Assembly: GCF_003957745.1 (NCBI RefSeq)
Contig: NZ_CP020373.1
Span: 4,015,501-4,079,500, forward strand
Origin: Shewanella khirikhana
GTDB lineage: Bacteria; Pseudomonadota; Gammaproteobacteria; Enterobacterales; Shewanellaceae
Direction of reading: 5' to 3'
DNA length: 64,000 bases
Below the pieces are notes generated by a model. It saw only the letters and a list, made by a program, of their open reading frames with translations, did not search any database and was not told where the DNA came from. Shown here piece after piece: positions 33,631 through 42,716 of this stretch. The translations under genes and the position numbers were made by a program. The stretch's first letter is position 1. Every line of letters starts with the position of its first letter.

Positions 33631-34536
33631 ATGAAAAAGACCAAGATCTACGGCCTTTCGGCCGCCCTTTTGTGTGTTTCCGTTTTACCCGCCGCCTTCG
33701 CCGAAGGCACAGACACCACCGAACTGACCGAAGAGCAGCAGTACCAGGCCTGGGCCGAGGCTTTCTTAAGCGAAATCAGCCCGCAAAAAGGCACCATCAC
33801 CCTGCCCGGCGGCATCGCCACCCTGGAAGTGCCTGAAAACTTCTACTACCTGAGCCCCGAAGACAGTGCCCGGGTATTGGTGGAGGCCTGGGGCAACCCG
33901 GAAGATGAACTCAACCTAGGGATGTTGTTCCCGGCCAATTACAGCCCGCTGGACATGGCCGCCTGGGGTGTGACCATCGACTACGAAGCCGAAGGCTATG
34001 TGTCCGATGAAGACGCCGCCGATATCGACTACGGCGACCTGCTCAAAGAGATGCAGGGCGATACCCGCGATATCTCCAAAGAACGGGTAAAGATGGGCTA
34101 CGAGCCAATCGAGCTGGTCGGCTGGGCCACGCCGCCATCCTACGATCCGGCCAATCACAAGCTGTACTGGGCCAAGGAAATCAAGTTTGGCGATGCCGAC
34201 GAGAATACCCTTAACTACAACGTGCGGGTGCTGGGCCGTCAGGGCGTGTTGGTGATGAACTTTGTGGCCAATATGTCGCAGCTGGGCGAAATCGAAGCCT
34301 CGCGGGACGAAGTACTGGCGCTGGCCAACTTCAACGACGGCAACAAGTACAGCGACTTCAATCCAGAGCTCGATAAAGTCGCCGCCTACGGCATCGGCGG
34401 CCTGATAGCCGGTAAGGCGCTGGCCAAGACAGGCTTCCTCGCCGCCGCGCTGATCCTGCTGAAAAAGTTCTGGTTTATCATCCTCCTGCCCTTTATTTGG
34501 CTGAAAAACCTGATCTTCAGAAAGAAAGACGTATAA
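33631..34536 (+). CDS. DUF2167 membrane protein
   Basis: Protein of 301 residues with a signal peptide (about residue 24). An acidic, Thr/Glu-rich segment is followed by a soluble domain (about 45-245), with the conserved-looking WGVTIDYEAEGYVSDEDAADIDY and a VLGRQGVLVMNF strand in separate stretches. A C-terminal hydrophobic region (about 253-295) has two spans and a basic FRKKDV tail. This is the DUF2167 layout, which often sits near stress or copper genes but has no known activity. AAGGATGAA precedes the ATG. A strong terminator follows. Confidence 0.8.
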   Translation: MKKTKIYGLSAALLCVSVLPAAFAEGTDTTELTEEQQYQAWAEAFLSEISPQKGTITLPGGIATLEVPENFYYLSPEDSARVLVEAWGNPEDELNLGMLFPANYSPLDMAAWGVTIDYEAEGYVSDEDAADIDYGDLLKEMQGDTRDISKERVKMGYEPIELVGWATPPSYDPANHKLYWAKEIKFGDADENTLNYNVRVLGRQGVLVMNFVANMSQLGEIEASRDEVLALANFNDGNKYSDFNPELDKVAAYGIGGLIAGKALAKTGFLAAALILLKKFWFIILLPFIWLKNLIFRKKDV

Positions 34537-34544
34537 CCTCTGAG

Positions 34545-34569
34545 AAGCCCCGCACCGCGGGGCTTTTTA
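34545..34569 (+). terminator. Terminator after DUF2167 gene
   Basis: AAGCCCCGC-acc-GCGGGGCTT followed by TTTT; a 9-bp perfect stem 9 bp past the stop. Confidence 0.9.
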
Positions 34570-34635
34570 TTGCAACACACCGCAGCGATGACGGCCATGT
34601 GCTAATTTTTTACAGGTACCCCTGTGAGAATTGCC

Positions 34636-35274
34636 ATGACCAGACCCTTGCTGCGCTGGGCAGAATTTGTGTGCGTGTTTGTGCTGCTGCCCATTACCGC
34701 TTTTGTGTTCCGAGAGCCGCTGAAAGCTTGGCTGCTGCCTATTTTGTGCCTGCTGGCGCTGGGTTGTCTGTTGCTGATCCTCGCTGACAATCGCTTTAAA
34801 CGCTTTCGGCTCACCAACTATGGTGCCATTCGGCCCCAGGCCAGAGTGGCGGCAGGTACTTTTGCTGCCGGCGCCATGGCATCGCTGCTGATTTTTGCCC
34901 TCTGGCTGCCGGACAAACTGTTCAGCCTGCCACTGAGCGAACCCCTTGGCTGGCTACTGCTGATAGCCATCTACCCGCTGTTTTCGGTGATCCCTCAGGA
35001 GCTGATATTCCGCACTTACCTGTTTCACCGCTTCAAAACCATCATGCCTGCCAAGCGGGTACGGGTGTTGGTAAGCGCTGCGGTATTCGCCCTCGCCCAC
35101 ATTATCTACGCCAACTGGATTGCGGTGGCGCTGGCCTTTGTCGGTGGTCTGCTGTTTGCCCAAACCTATGCCAGCTCGCGATCCACCGCCGCCTGTGTGC
35201 TGGAGCACAGCCTCTGGGGTCTGTGGTTGTTCACCCTCGGCGCAGGTCAGTACCTGACGTTGCAGGCGTCCTGA
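34636..35274 (+). CDS. CPBP (CAAX/Abi) family membrane protease
   Basis: Integral membrane protein of about 212 residues with around seven hydrophobic spans. The CPBP motifs are IPQELIFRTYL (motif 1, with Gln replacing the first Glu of EExxxR) and FALAHIIYANW (motif 2 His). The first Glu is normally catalytic, so the Gln variant may alter or reduce activity; the second Glu and the Arg are kept. The start is ATG 34636 with weak ribosome-site support, or the GTG 34624. Its stop codon is directly adjacent to the stop of the convergent pentapeptide gene, with no base between them. Confidence 0.8.
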   Translation: MTRPLLRWAEFVCVFVLLPITAFVFREPLKAWLLPILCLLALGCLLLILADNRFKRFRLTNYGAIRPQARVAAGTFAAGAMASLLIFALWLPDKLFSLPLSEPLGWLLLIAIYPLFSVIPQELIFRTYLFHRFKTIMPAKRVRVLVSAAVFALAHIIYANWIAVALAFVGGLLFAQTYASSRSTAACVLEHSLWGLWLFTLGAGQYLTLQAS

Positions 35275-35874
35275 TCAGTCCACCAGCTCGATACCGAGCG
35301 ACTCAAGCAGACTCAGGGCCTCGAAACGCGAAAACTTGGCGCCCCTGAGAGTGTTCTCGAGCACATTGATACTAACGCCTTCCGAGCCGCTGAAGTCGGC
35401 ACGGCTTAAATTGGTCTGCACGAACAGGCTACCGGTGAAATCATTTTGGGTGAAACTGGCGGCGCTGAAATTGCCGTGGCGAAAATCCACCTCCTGCACC
35501 CGACATTCTTCAATGGCCAGCTGCTGCATTGTCAGACCGTAAAATGACGAGTCGTTCATGATGCACTGCTGGAATGTCAGCTCAAAATCCTTATGAAAAT
35601 CAGGCCAGTCGGCTCGGGTCCAGTCAACACCAATGAGTTTGCTTTCAACAAAGGTCACCGCAAACAGGCGGCTGGCGGCAAATACCGCCAGACTGAGGTT
35701 ACAGCGCTCAAAGCGGCATTGATTGAAGCGGCAGTTTTGGAAAGAGGCAGCCGAGAAGTCGCAATCTGCAAACAGGCAATCTTCGAATTCGATGTCCCGA
35801 AAGCTGCCGTGTGCCATATCGCACTGCTCAAAGGTGGCATCGAAATACCGCTCACCGTCGCTGAAATCCGTCAT
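35275..35874 (-). CDS. Pentapeptide-repeat protein, Qnr-like architecture
   Basis: Right-handed quadrilateral beta-helix protein of 199 residues. The repeats A(D/N)Lxx and xxFxx are continuous: CDFSAASF, CRFNQCRFERCNLSLAVF, SLFVQTNLSRADFSGSE. A non-repeat interruption near residues 82-92 (GVDWTRADWPDF) is followed by the second half, and the C-terminus is SLLESLGIELVD. The end is reminiscent of Qnr (LLEPLGVIVLPD) and the length is close, so DNA-gyrase protection is one option, though similarity is low and Qnr-specific loops are not certain. The ribosome site GGAG is 6 bp before the ATG. Confidence 0.7.
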   Translation of the reverse strand: MTDFSDGERYFDATFEQCDMAHGSFRDIEFEDCLFADCDFSAASFQNCRFNQCRFERCNLSLAVFAASRLFAVTFVESKLIGVDWTRADWPDFHKDFELTFQQCIMNDSSFYGLTMQQLAIEECRVQEVDFRHGNFSAASFTQNDFTGSLFVQTNLSRADFSGSEGVSINVLENTLRGAKFSRFEALSLLESLGIELVD

Positions 35875-36040
35875 ATTCGCTCCACCGTTTTGGTCAATGG
35901 CGCATCTTTAGCAAATGCGGCAACATCCGTCACCCTCTGATTGACGCAAGCCCCCTCACTTCGGACAATTTGCCGCCAAACCGCATAGCGCAGTGCTGAT
36001 TCTGTGATGCAGCAAGCTTACCCGCAGCCCCCAAGACAGT

Positions 36041-36817
36041 ATGGTTGCGGCCCTGACTCCCCACGACCAAACATCAGGAAACCCAGTGCAACAGCCAGAC
36101 ATAGATTCGTTCCCACCCGAAGTGATCCACAAGCTGAATTACTACGTGTACCGACTTATCGACCCACGGAACGGTGAAACCTTTTACATCGGCAAGGGCA
36201 AAGGTAACCGGGTGTTTGCCCATGCCAGCGGCAATATTGAGGACGATGCCTTATCTGAAAAGGGCTCAAGGATCAGAGAGATAAAACTGGCGGGTTTTGA
36301 GGTTGCCCATGTGATCCACAGACATGGGATGGATGAGAAAACCGCCTTTGAAGTGGAGGCGGCGCTGATCGACGCGTACCCCGGCATTACCAATGTGATG
36401 GATGGTCACGGCAACGGTGATTTCGGCGCCATGCATTCGCGGGAAATCATTCAGCGCTACTCGGCGCAAACTGCCGAATTTGATCACAAGGCACTGCTTA
36501 TCAGCATCAATCGCAGCGCGCTGAACTCGTCGGTGTATGAGGCAACCCGTTTCGCCTGGCGACTGAGTCTTAAAAAGGCGCAGCAAGCGGAGCTGATCCT
36601 GGCCACGGTGCAGGGGATGATTGTAGGCGTGTATGTGGCCGACCACTGGCTCAGCGCCAGCGGCGAGCACTTTCCCGGCCGGGAAACGATTGAAGGCCGC
36701 TACGGCTTTGTCGGCCACGAAGCACCAGCAGAATTCCAGTCACGTTATTTGGGCAAACGGATTCCCGACAGTTTCCGAAAACGCGGCGCCTCCAATCCCA
36801 TCAAATACACCTGGTAA
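36041..36817 (+). CDS. GIY-YIG nuclease-like protein (LEM-3-like)
   Basis: Protein of 258 residues. The N-terminal domain (about 30-125) begins YYVYRLIDPRNGETFYIGKGKGNR, the GIY-YIG signature of the LEM-3-like subgroup, with the catalytic Arg and Glu positions in ERxxRE-like RIREIK and AFEVEAALID. A C-terminal domain (about 140-258) has no known motif and includes YGFVGHEAPAEFQ. Such proteins process branched DNA or are stand-alone nucleases; the role here is unknown. The ATG at 36041 has only a weak ribosome site; the domain could also start at the GTG at 36086. Confidence 0.7.
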   Translation: MVAALTPHDQTSGNPVQQPDIDSFPPEVIHKLNYYVYRLIDPRNGETFYIGKGKGNRVFAHASGNIEDDALSEKGSRIREIKLAGFEVAHVIHRHGMDEKTAFEVEAALIDAYPGITNVMDGHGNGDFGAMHSREIIQRYSAQTAEFDHKALLISINRSALNSSVYEATRFAWRLSLKKAQQAELILATVQGMIVGVYVADHWLSASGEHFPGRETIEGRYGFVGHEAPAEFQSRYLGKRIPDSFRKRGASNPIKYTW

Positions 36818-36915
36818 CGGGCAGGCACAGCAGCAGGCGCGGCGGCGCGCCCATCCACAGCCAAGTGTGCCAGCTGATATTGGTATTCGGCGAAGTAAAA
36901 CAGGCAGCAACCTTC

Positions 36916-36940
36916 ATATCTCCCCTTGAATCAGAGATAT
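36916..36940. other. Inverted repeat upstream of large unknown gene
   Basis: ATATCTC at 36916-36922 and GAGATAT at 36934-36940, perfect 7-bp arms, 11-nt spacer, 50 bp before the next start codon. Possible operator. Confidence 0.4.
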
Positions 36941-36990
36941 CAGTATGAAAGTATGAGTTTTATATGAACTAATCTGCGGCAGGGATTGCC

Positions 36991-38889
36991 ATGAAGAAAA
37001 AAGCTATCATCATTAGCATAGTGATTGCGCTGGGTATTATTGGCGCCATTAACATACTGTCATCAACATCCTCCGCATCAAAAATACCCGTACCAACAAC
37101 CGCTTCAGGCGACAAGCCGGACTCAGTGGATAGCAGGGATTCGCCGCAAACCACCCCGTCTGTTGAGCTGAAAACCTTTATCGACAGTCCGCTGGAAGCA
37201 AGCATCAGCGCCTCGGATTGTCAGCAGCTGAACAACCTCAAATCCAAGGCAGAAAAAACACAGGAACAACAGCAAGCACATAAGCTGTGGCAGCTACATC
37301 AGCAAGGAACGCCACTGCAAGAGCTGGCCAATGTGCTGGCCGAGGAGGATTTTGACCGGGGTCAGGACTTCTATCGTACCGTCAAATTGCAGGAGGCAAT
37401 TGTGGCAGCAGAGCCTTTCCTGTCGCAAAGCCAGGCTGGCCAGGCATTGGTACAAACCGCAAAGAATGTCTTCCAAAGTCCTGAGAACAGCGATGTTAAC
37501 CAAAGCACCCTGGCAATGTGGCGAGGACTCAGTGATTTTTGGTCAGCATGGTTTCCAAACTATGGTCATTTCAGCCCACACAGGGACTCGCTCGAAGCCG
37601 CGGTTACTCAGCTTCGCACCATGGATGTGCCGACCCAACTGCTTGAAAACATCTATTTGAGCCCAGTGGAAACCTACTATGGTGCAGCCTTGTCTACCGC
37701 TGATTTGGCCACCGCCGCGGTTTTACTCGACACCTATCCGGGCTTACTGCAATCCTCATCTGTGTATGAAAATCAGATAATTGATACCACCCTGATGTAC
37801 TTAAACCCCAACTTCAACCCTGAGCTGGTTGATGCGGATGATTTCGGAAACCTGTGGGATAGATTGCCGCAAACTCAGCCACTGATAGTCCAACATAGCA
37901 AACAGTTTCGCCGGACGGCAGCGGCCATCAAAACCCTGACCGATAAGGGTTTCAGCGTGAATACCACCGACATAGCTGACTATGATGCCGGCGTTCGAAC
38001 CGAACTGAAGCAACAGCTTGCCGATATCGACAATCCTCTGGATGAAGACACCAGAGCACGCATAGCCCAATGTGCCCGCCAGCAAGCCTGGTTTAAGGAT
38101 CGAAGCTTCTCACCGGAGAAATTACAGCAATACCGCAGCTCTCCCTTCATCGAAAAAATAAAAAACTCGCCAGAAATGCACCATTGCAACAAGACATTGA
38201 GCGCCGAAGCCAGGAAGGAGCCAAAAGACACTGTAGCCCTACTGAAGCCCATGATGGAGGCAATGCAAAACACCACCGATTTCCATCAGTTTCCAATCAG
38301 GGAGCTGCTGGCGAATGCCACCTCAGAAGAAGACAAGTCAACCATATTGCTGCACAGCAACAGTTGGCTGGCTGATGATGCCAATGTGCCAGCCGACGAA
38401 GTGTCCCAGTGGTTAAAGAAACAGGGCGGCCAACCTATGCCCGCAACCTTGCTTAACATGGTGGGTTTTCTTAACTCTGATGTCTGGCTCTTCTGGGCCA
38501 GGGACGTGGCCTGGACCGACTCCGAAGCCAAATTCATTGCCGAGCAGGCTGCCCTCAAGGCCGTGCCGCGTATCTTTGACAGCATTACAACGAACCACCC
38601 CAATCTGGAGTGGCACGAAAATGAACTGGATCCGCTCTACTTCGCCATAGGCGCTTTCTCAAAAGAGCCCATGACCGTTTTCGGCGTTGAATACAATGCG
38701 CAAAGCGTAATGAGCCTCCTCGAACAAACCCCGACCAAGCTGCAAGAGCACCACCTGCGGGCGCTGTTTAGGCTTCGGCAAAATAGCCCCAACGCCTATG
38801 ACAAGCTGATTGGCCTCTACCCCAGATTTACCCTGCGACAGGATCCTGAGTATTTTGCGGTATCCTGCACCAAGCCAGCAAAGCTTTGA
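36991..38889 (+). CDS. Large membrane-anchored protein, unknown
   Basis: Protein of 632 residues without a family I can name. A basic start (MKKK) and hydrophobic helix (residues 5-24) form a signal anchor. A Ser/Thr/Pro-rich linker (about 25-65) and a mostly helical, Gln- and Ala-rich body follow, with a few cysteines (DCQQLNN, QCARQQAW, HHCNKTLS) and several LxxLxxx-type helices suggesting TPR- or ARM-like repeats (VDADDFGNLWDRLPQTQPL). No catalytic motif was seen. AGGGATTGCC precedes the ATG. It is the longest unassigned gene of the window. Confidence 0.6.
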   Translation: MKKKAIIISIVIALGIIGAINILSSTSSASKIPVPTTASGDKPDSVDSRDSPQTTPSVELKTFIDSPLEASISASDCQQLNNLKSKAEKTQEQQQAHKLWQLHQQGTPLQELANVLAEEDFDRGQDFYRTVKLQEAIVAAEPFLSQSQAGQALVQTAKNVFQSPENSDVNQSTLAMWRGLSDFWSAWFPNYGHFSPHRDSLEAAVTQLRTMDVPTQLLENIYLSPVETYYGAALSTADLATAAVLLDTYPGLLQSSSVYENQIIDTTLMYLNPNFNPELVDADDFGNLWDRLPQTQPLIVQHSKQFRRTAAAIKTLTDKGFSVNTTDIADYDAGVRTELKQQLADIDNPLDEDTRARIAQCARQQAWFKDRSFSPEKLQQYRSSPFIEKIKNSPEMHHCNKTLSAEARKEPKDTVALLKPMMEAMQNTTDFHQFPIRELLANATSEEDKSTILLHSNSWLADDANVPADEVSQWLKKQGGQPMPATLLNMVGFLNSDVWLFWARDVAWTDSEAKFIAEQAALKAVPRIFDSITTNHPNLEWHENELDPLYFAIGAFSKEPMTVFGVEYNAQSVMSLLEQTPTKLQEHHLRALFRLRQNSPNAYDKLIGLYPRFTLRQDPEYFAVSCTKPAKL

Positions 38890-38961
38890 AAGTAAATGGG
38901 TTACGATAGAACGGATACGGATCAGCATTTTTCGCCGCTGCGAATAAAAGGGCAAATAACG

Positions 38962-39486
38962 ATGGCAACATTAACTGCGCCAACAGCCAGCGACTACCTC
39001 GAGTTAGCCAGCTGGATAGCCGATGCCGAGCAGGCACGCCGCTGGGCCGGGCCCAATCTGCCCTATCCCTTTACTGCCGATGCGCTTGAGGCCTTGCTGG
39101 AACTGCCGGGCATTAACGTCAGCAGCTTCTGTCTGGTGGATGCACGGAGCATGTGCGGCTTTGGCCAGTTTTGGCGGCAGCCCACGCCAGCGGCACTAGC
39201 TTCAACGGCAGCAGCAACAACCGCAGCGACAGTATCTGCTGCGATTGAAAACAGCGTGCACCTGGGCAGGATTATCATCTCGCCGCACCAACGTGGCCGC
39301 GGCCTTGGCCGGGCGTTAATGGAACAGCTGATTGCCAAAGCCATCGAGGTCACAGCCGCCAGCGCCATAACTTTACGGGTGTATCGCAGCAACCTCGCCG
39401 CCGCCACGCTCTACAGTCAGCTTGGCTTCGTGGCTGTGGATGCACTGTCGAATGAAGAACTGCTGTTTATGGTACTGCGCCGATAA
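38962..39486 (+). CDS. GNAT-family acetyltransferase
   Basis: N-acetyltransferase of 174 residues. The acetyl-CoA motif is LGRIIISPHQRGRGLGRALM (QRGRGLG), followed by the helix IEVTAASAITLRVYRSNLAAATLYSQLGF, split here into LRVYRSNLAA and YSQLGFV. An unusual insertion of Ala/Thr repeats (about residues 75-95) lies between strands 3 and 4. The start at 38962 gives MATLTAPTASDYLEL; the frame also extends to 38896 but lacks support. Substrate unknown. It is downstream of the large unknown gene by 72 bp. Confidence 0.8.
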   Translation: MATLTAPTASDYLELASWIADAEQARRWAGPNLPYPFTADALEALLELPGINVSSFCLVDARSMCGFGQFWRQPTPAALASTAAATTAATVSAAIENSVHLGRIIISPHQRGRGLGRALMEQLIAKAIEVTAASAITLRVYRSNLAAATLYSQLGFVAVDALSNEELLFMVLRR

Positions 39487-39492
39487 ACCGGG

Positions 39493-39927
39493 TTACTCGT
39501 CCGGTCCGGCATCCAGATAGCACGGCAAGCCGTCGGCCAAGTGCAGCCACGGCCGCTGACTCTGGCACCAAATGTGGTATTCGAGGGGCACTCTGTCGGG
39601 CTCATCCAGGGAGCCAAGCGTAATGTCTACCCGCTGCGGCTGATGCTGGGCACGAAACGCAATTTGGGTGCCGCACTCGGGGCAAAACTCCCGCTGATAG
39701 TCGCCGCTGGATTTAAACGCCCTCACCTTGCCTGAGGTGTAACGCAGCCCGCCGAAGGGCAGCGTTAACCACGCCAGCACAGGCGCACCACTTGAGCGCT
39801 GGCACTGGCGACAATGGCAGAAACCCGCATCAATGGGCTCACTATCCAGCGCATAACGAACGTAACCACAAAGGCATCCACCGGTCAGCATAGCTGCGTC
39901 TCCCTCAACAGAAACTGTTGCCGCCAT
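39493..39927 (-). CDS. GFA-family zinc-fold protein, second copy
   Basis: Protein of 144 residues with GFA motifs GGCLCGYVRYAL (about 14-25), FCHCRQCQRSSGAPV (about 36-50) and FCPECGTQIAFRA (about 83-95). It is closer to the standard GFA consensus than the paralogue at 33081, which has NCSMC in place of the usual CRxC. GAGGAG lies 8 bp before the ATG at 39927; a GTG at 39936 overlaps it. It converges with the GNAT gene and diverges from the AraC-like gene. Confidence 0.87.
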   Translation of the reverse strand: MAATVSVEGDAAMLTGGCLCGYVRYALDSEPIDAGFCHCRQCQRSSGAPVLAWLTLPFGGLRYTSGKVRAFKSSGDYQREFCPECGTQIAFRAQHQPQRVDITLGSLDEPDRVPLEYHIWCQSQRPWLHLADGLPCYLDAGPDE

Positions 39928-40058
39928 TGTTGTCACTCCTCACCTGGGTTGTCCACCAGGACAACTGTTGCCTCGCCCAGAGCCGTTAACTGCGCAAGAA
40001 AAGGTGAGACGCCAGCGTTGCGGCACTTTAAAGTGAATAGCAGTGACGGGAGGGACAA

Positions 40059-40925
40059 GTGAACTGGACAGCACGCATTACGGCAGCAATTCATTACATT
40101 GAAGCCAATCTTGGCGAAGACATTCCATTGCAAACCATAGCGGCAGCGGCCTGCGCCTCGCCTTTTCATTTTCAGCGCGTTTTTTATGCCTTGGTGGGCG
40201 CCTCCCCAACCGAGTACGCCAGACGCCGACGAATGACCCTGGCCGGAACCATGCTGCGGACCAGCAACAAAACCGTGATTGAGATTGCAGCCGAGCTGGG
40301 TTATCACTCACCCAACGCCTTTACCCGAGCCTTCAGGCAGTTCCACGGGTGCACCCCGAGCGACAGCCGACGCCCCGACGTAACACTTCGCAGCGTCCCT
40401 CAAGCACGCATTTCATCCAAGGAGCAAGACGTCATGGAATACAGGATCATCAATAAACCGGCATTTGTGCTGGCCGGAAAAAGTCAGCAATTTACCCTGG
40501 AGAGCTTCTTTCAGCAGGGCCCGGCATTTTGGAAAGACTATGTGGCGACAGATGCCTATCAGGCGCTGTGGCAATTGAACGCAGGAAAGGCAGGCCCGGT
40601 TTCCGGCGCAACTATGATGTCGGCCTATTTCCCAACAAACAGTGACAACAGGGAAGATTTTATCGACGTGCTGGGGGTGGAATGCCTTGGAGATGCAGCC
40701 GCGTTTGAGCAATTTACCGTGCCCGCTGCAACCTACGCTGAGTTTAATTGCAGTTATAAAGAATCAAAGAAACTTAACCGGCAGATATATGGCGAGTGGT
40801 TTGATGCCACCGGCTATGAAAGGGATGAAGATTGCCCCGATATAGTCGCCTACTTTCCGCTGCCATTTAGGCCAATGGGTGAGATGCAGGTTCGTTGGTG
40901 GATCCCACTGAAACAGCGCTGCTGA
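40059..40925 (+). CDS. AraC-family activator with GyrI-like ligand domain
   Basis: Regulator of 288 residues with a GTG start, supported by GGGAGG 5 bp upstream. The N-terminal 105 residues are a double HTH with YIEANLGEDIPLQTIAAAA and AAELGYHSPNAFTRAFRQFHG. The C-terminal 150 residues form a GyrI-like/effector-binding domain (MEYRIINKPAFVLAGKS to FRPMGEMQVRWWIPL). This two-part build is that of Rob/AraC_E_bind proteins that sense small hydrophobic or cationic compounds. Targets are not deducible. Confidence 0.85.
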   Translation: MNWTARITAAIHYIEANLGEDIPLQTIAAAACASPFHFQRVFYALVGASPTEYARRRRMTLAGTMLRTSNKTVIEIAAELGYHSPNAFTRAFRQFHGCTPSDSRRPDVTLRSVPQARISSKEQDVMEYRIINKPAFVLAGKSQQFTLESFFQQGPAFWKDYVATDAYQALWQLNAGKAGPVSGATMMSAYFPTNSDNREDFIDVLGVECLGDAAAFEQFTVPAATYAEFNCSYKESKKLNRQIYGEWFDATGYERDEDCPDIVAYFPLPFRPMGEMQVRWWIPLKQRC

Positions 40926-41017
40926 TGCTCCCCGGCAAAGCCGCATCGACTGGCTGGTATGGATGTGATTTACGACTCAGGAGCCTGACTGAGTATCTCA
41001 AGTAGAAAGGGAAACCC

Positions 41018-41365
41018 ATGGCTGCGGTGATGATTTACGGCTTTTCCGGTCACTATAGCGGAGAGTCTGAGTATCAATGGCATGCCCCAGCCATCGGCAA
41101 TACTCACAAATGTATGCTGTTCCTGCGCCAAACCGAAGAAATTGACGATGCCGAAGCTGCCATCAGCGAAGCCCTAAAATACGGCTTCACGGAGCTAACC
41201 AATATCAGCTGTGGCAGGTTGCAAATTGAAGCGCTGAACACAGACAAATACCGTGGCTTCGTCGGGTTTTATGAAGAAGCGCTCAAAGACGGCAGCGCGC
41301 TGCTGTTCTATCCCAATCAGGCCAGCGCTGACTCAGCCGCAACCACAAATACAAGCAAACCTTAA
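41018..41365 (+). CDS. Conserved-looking hypothetical, 115 residues
   Basis: Cytoplasmic protein without signal or membrane segment. It starts MAAVMIYGFSGHYSG, has an alpha/beta body with DDAEAAISEALKYGF and GFVGFYEEALKDG, and ends in a Ser/Ala/Thr-rich tail. AAAGGGAAA precedes the ATG at 41018. I do not recognise it. The stop abuts the stop of the convergent HemN-like gene (1 bp apart). Confidence 0.55.
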   Translation: MAAVMIYGFSGHYSGESEYQWHAPAIGNTHKCMLFLRQTEEIDDAEAAISEALKYGFTELTNISCGRLQIEALNTDKYRGFVGFYEEALKDGSALLFYPNQASADSAATTNTSKP

Positions 41366-42703
41366 CTACATATCACACGACTTCAATGGTTTACGCAGCT
41401 GGGCGCGCACGTTGTCCATGCCGGAGTAAAACTCCTTCATCATCAGCAGCCCCATCAGGTTGCCGTTGTCGGTGATAATAAGCTCCTCTGGATTGGCCGG
41501 GTCGTTTTTCAGCGCGCCAATCAGCTTCATGGCGGTCATTTCTTTAAAGAGCGCAGTATCGAGGTTCACCCCGAAGGTGTCGCGGAAGTACTTGCGCGAC
41601 AGGCGGCCGGAAAATAAGCCCAGCAGGAAGCGGTACTGCATGATGGCCTTGGTGTCGTAGCGCTTTTGCTGCTCGACGCTCATCTTGCCCGCCTCGATGC
41701 GTTCCTGATATTTGCGCAGCGAGAAGGTGTTCACATACAGGGTATCGCCAAGGAAGCTGAACGAGCCCGAACCCACGCCAAGATACTCATCATAATCAAT
41801 CACGTACTCATCAAAGCCCTCGTCATTGGCTTTGCCGAAGGCCCAGCTCGACAGCTGGTTGTACTGGCCGCGCAAGCTGGTGAGGATTTGGCTGTACTGA
41901 CGGGCCAGATCCGCCTGGGGCGCCGCCAGGGTGCCCTTCACGCTCTTGCGGGTCTGGTGGGTGATCATCAGCGGGTAAGTGGTGATTTGCCTTGGGTCGA
42001 GGCGGCGCGCCATGTCGAGGTCGCGCTGAATAATCTCTTCGGTCTGGCCACGGAAGCCAAAAATCAGATCCACATTGATAATCGGAAACAGTTCCTTGGC
42101 CGCCTGAATACGGTCGAAGGTTTGCAGCCCCGAGCCAAACTTCTCGAAGCGATCGGTCATCTTTAAGATGCCATCATCAAAGCTCTGCACCCCGATGGAC
42201 ATGCGGTCCACCAAGCCCTTGAGCTGACGAAACTCGGGGCTTGCCAGGTGGCGCGGGTCAGACTCGCAGGACACTTCCTTAATGGATGGGAACAGCAGCC
42301 GCGCATGCTCAATGGTGCGGGCCAGCTCGTCCTCCAGCACAGTAGTGGTACCGCCACCGATATACATGGACTCAAAATCGTAGCCAAGTTCTTTGGCCAT
42401 GGTCATCTCTTTGCGCAGCGAGATGAAATAGGCGCGCGCCTTATCCTCTTTAAAGGTAAAGCGATGAAAAGTGCAGTAAGAACAAAGGGTATGGCAAAAA
42501 GGCACATGGGCGTACAGCATGTACTTTTTGCCGGGCACAGGCGCGGGCATGGTATCGACGGACAGGGTATCGAGCCGCAGATTGCGGTCGACATAGAAGT
42601 TCATCACCCGCTCAGCAGTGCTCAGCAGCCAGTCAGGCAAACTGATATCGACACGGGCCTCGGCGGCCTTGGAGATGGCTAGGGTGCTGCTGTTGCTGGT
42701 CAT
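41366..42703 (-). CDS. HemN-like radical SAM enzyme
   Basis: Radical SAM protein of 445 residues. The cluster motif is FCHTLCSYC (C-x3-C-x2-C) near residue 70, followed by MYIGGGTTTVLE, the GGG motif for SAM binding, and MSIGVQSFD and DLIFGFRGQ, as in oxygen-independent coproporphyrinogen oxidases. The C-terminal domain (about 330-445) is HemN-like. Substrate is uncertain: HemN oxidises coproporphyrinogen III, while related HutW/ChuW opens haem; no haem operon is adjacent. AGGAAG lies before the ATG at 42703; the TTG at 42718 is not needed. Two overlapping palindromes occupy its leader. Confidence 0.8.
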   Translation of the reverse strand: MTSNSSTLAISKAAEARVDISLPDWLLSTAERVMNFYVDRNLRLDTLSVDTMPAPVPGKKYMLYAHVPFCHTLCSYCTFHRFTFKEDKARAYFISLRKEMTMAKELGYDFESMYIGGGTTTVLEDELARTIEHARLLFPSIKEVSCESDPRHLASPEFRQLKGLVDRMSIGVQSFDDGILKMTDRFEKFGSGLQTFDRIQAAKELFPIINVDLIFGFRGQTEEIIQRDLDMARRLDPRQITTYPLMITHQTRKSVKGTLAAPQADLARQYSQILTSLRGQYNQLSSWAFGKANDEGFDEYVIDYDEYLGVGSGSFSFLGDTLYVNTFSLRKYQERIEAGKMSVEQQKRYDTKAIMQYRFLLGLFSGRLSRKYFRDTFGVNLDTALFKEMTAMKLIGALKNDPANPEELIITDNGNLMGLLMMKEFYSGMDNVRAQLRKPLKSCDM

Positions 42704-42716
42704 AGGGCTTCCTGTC

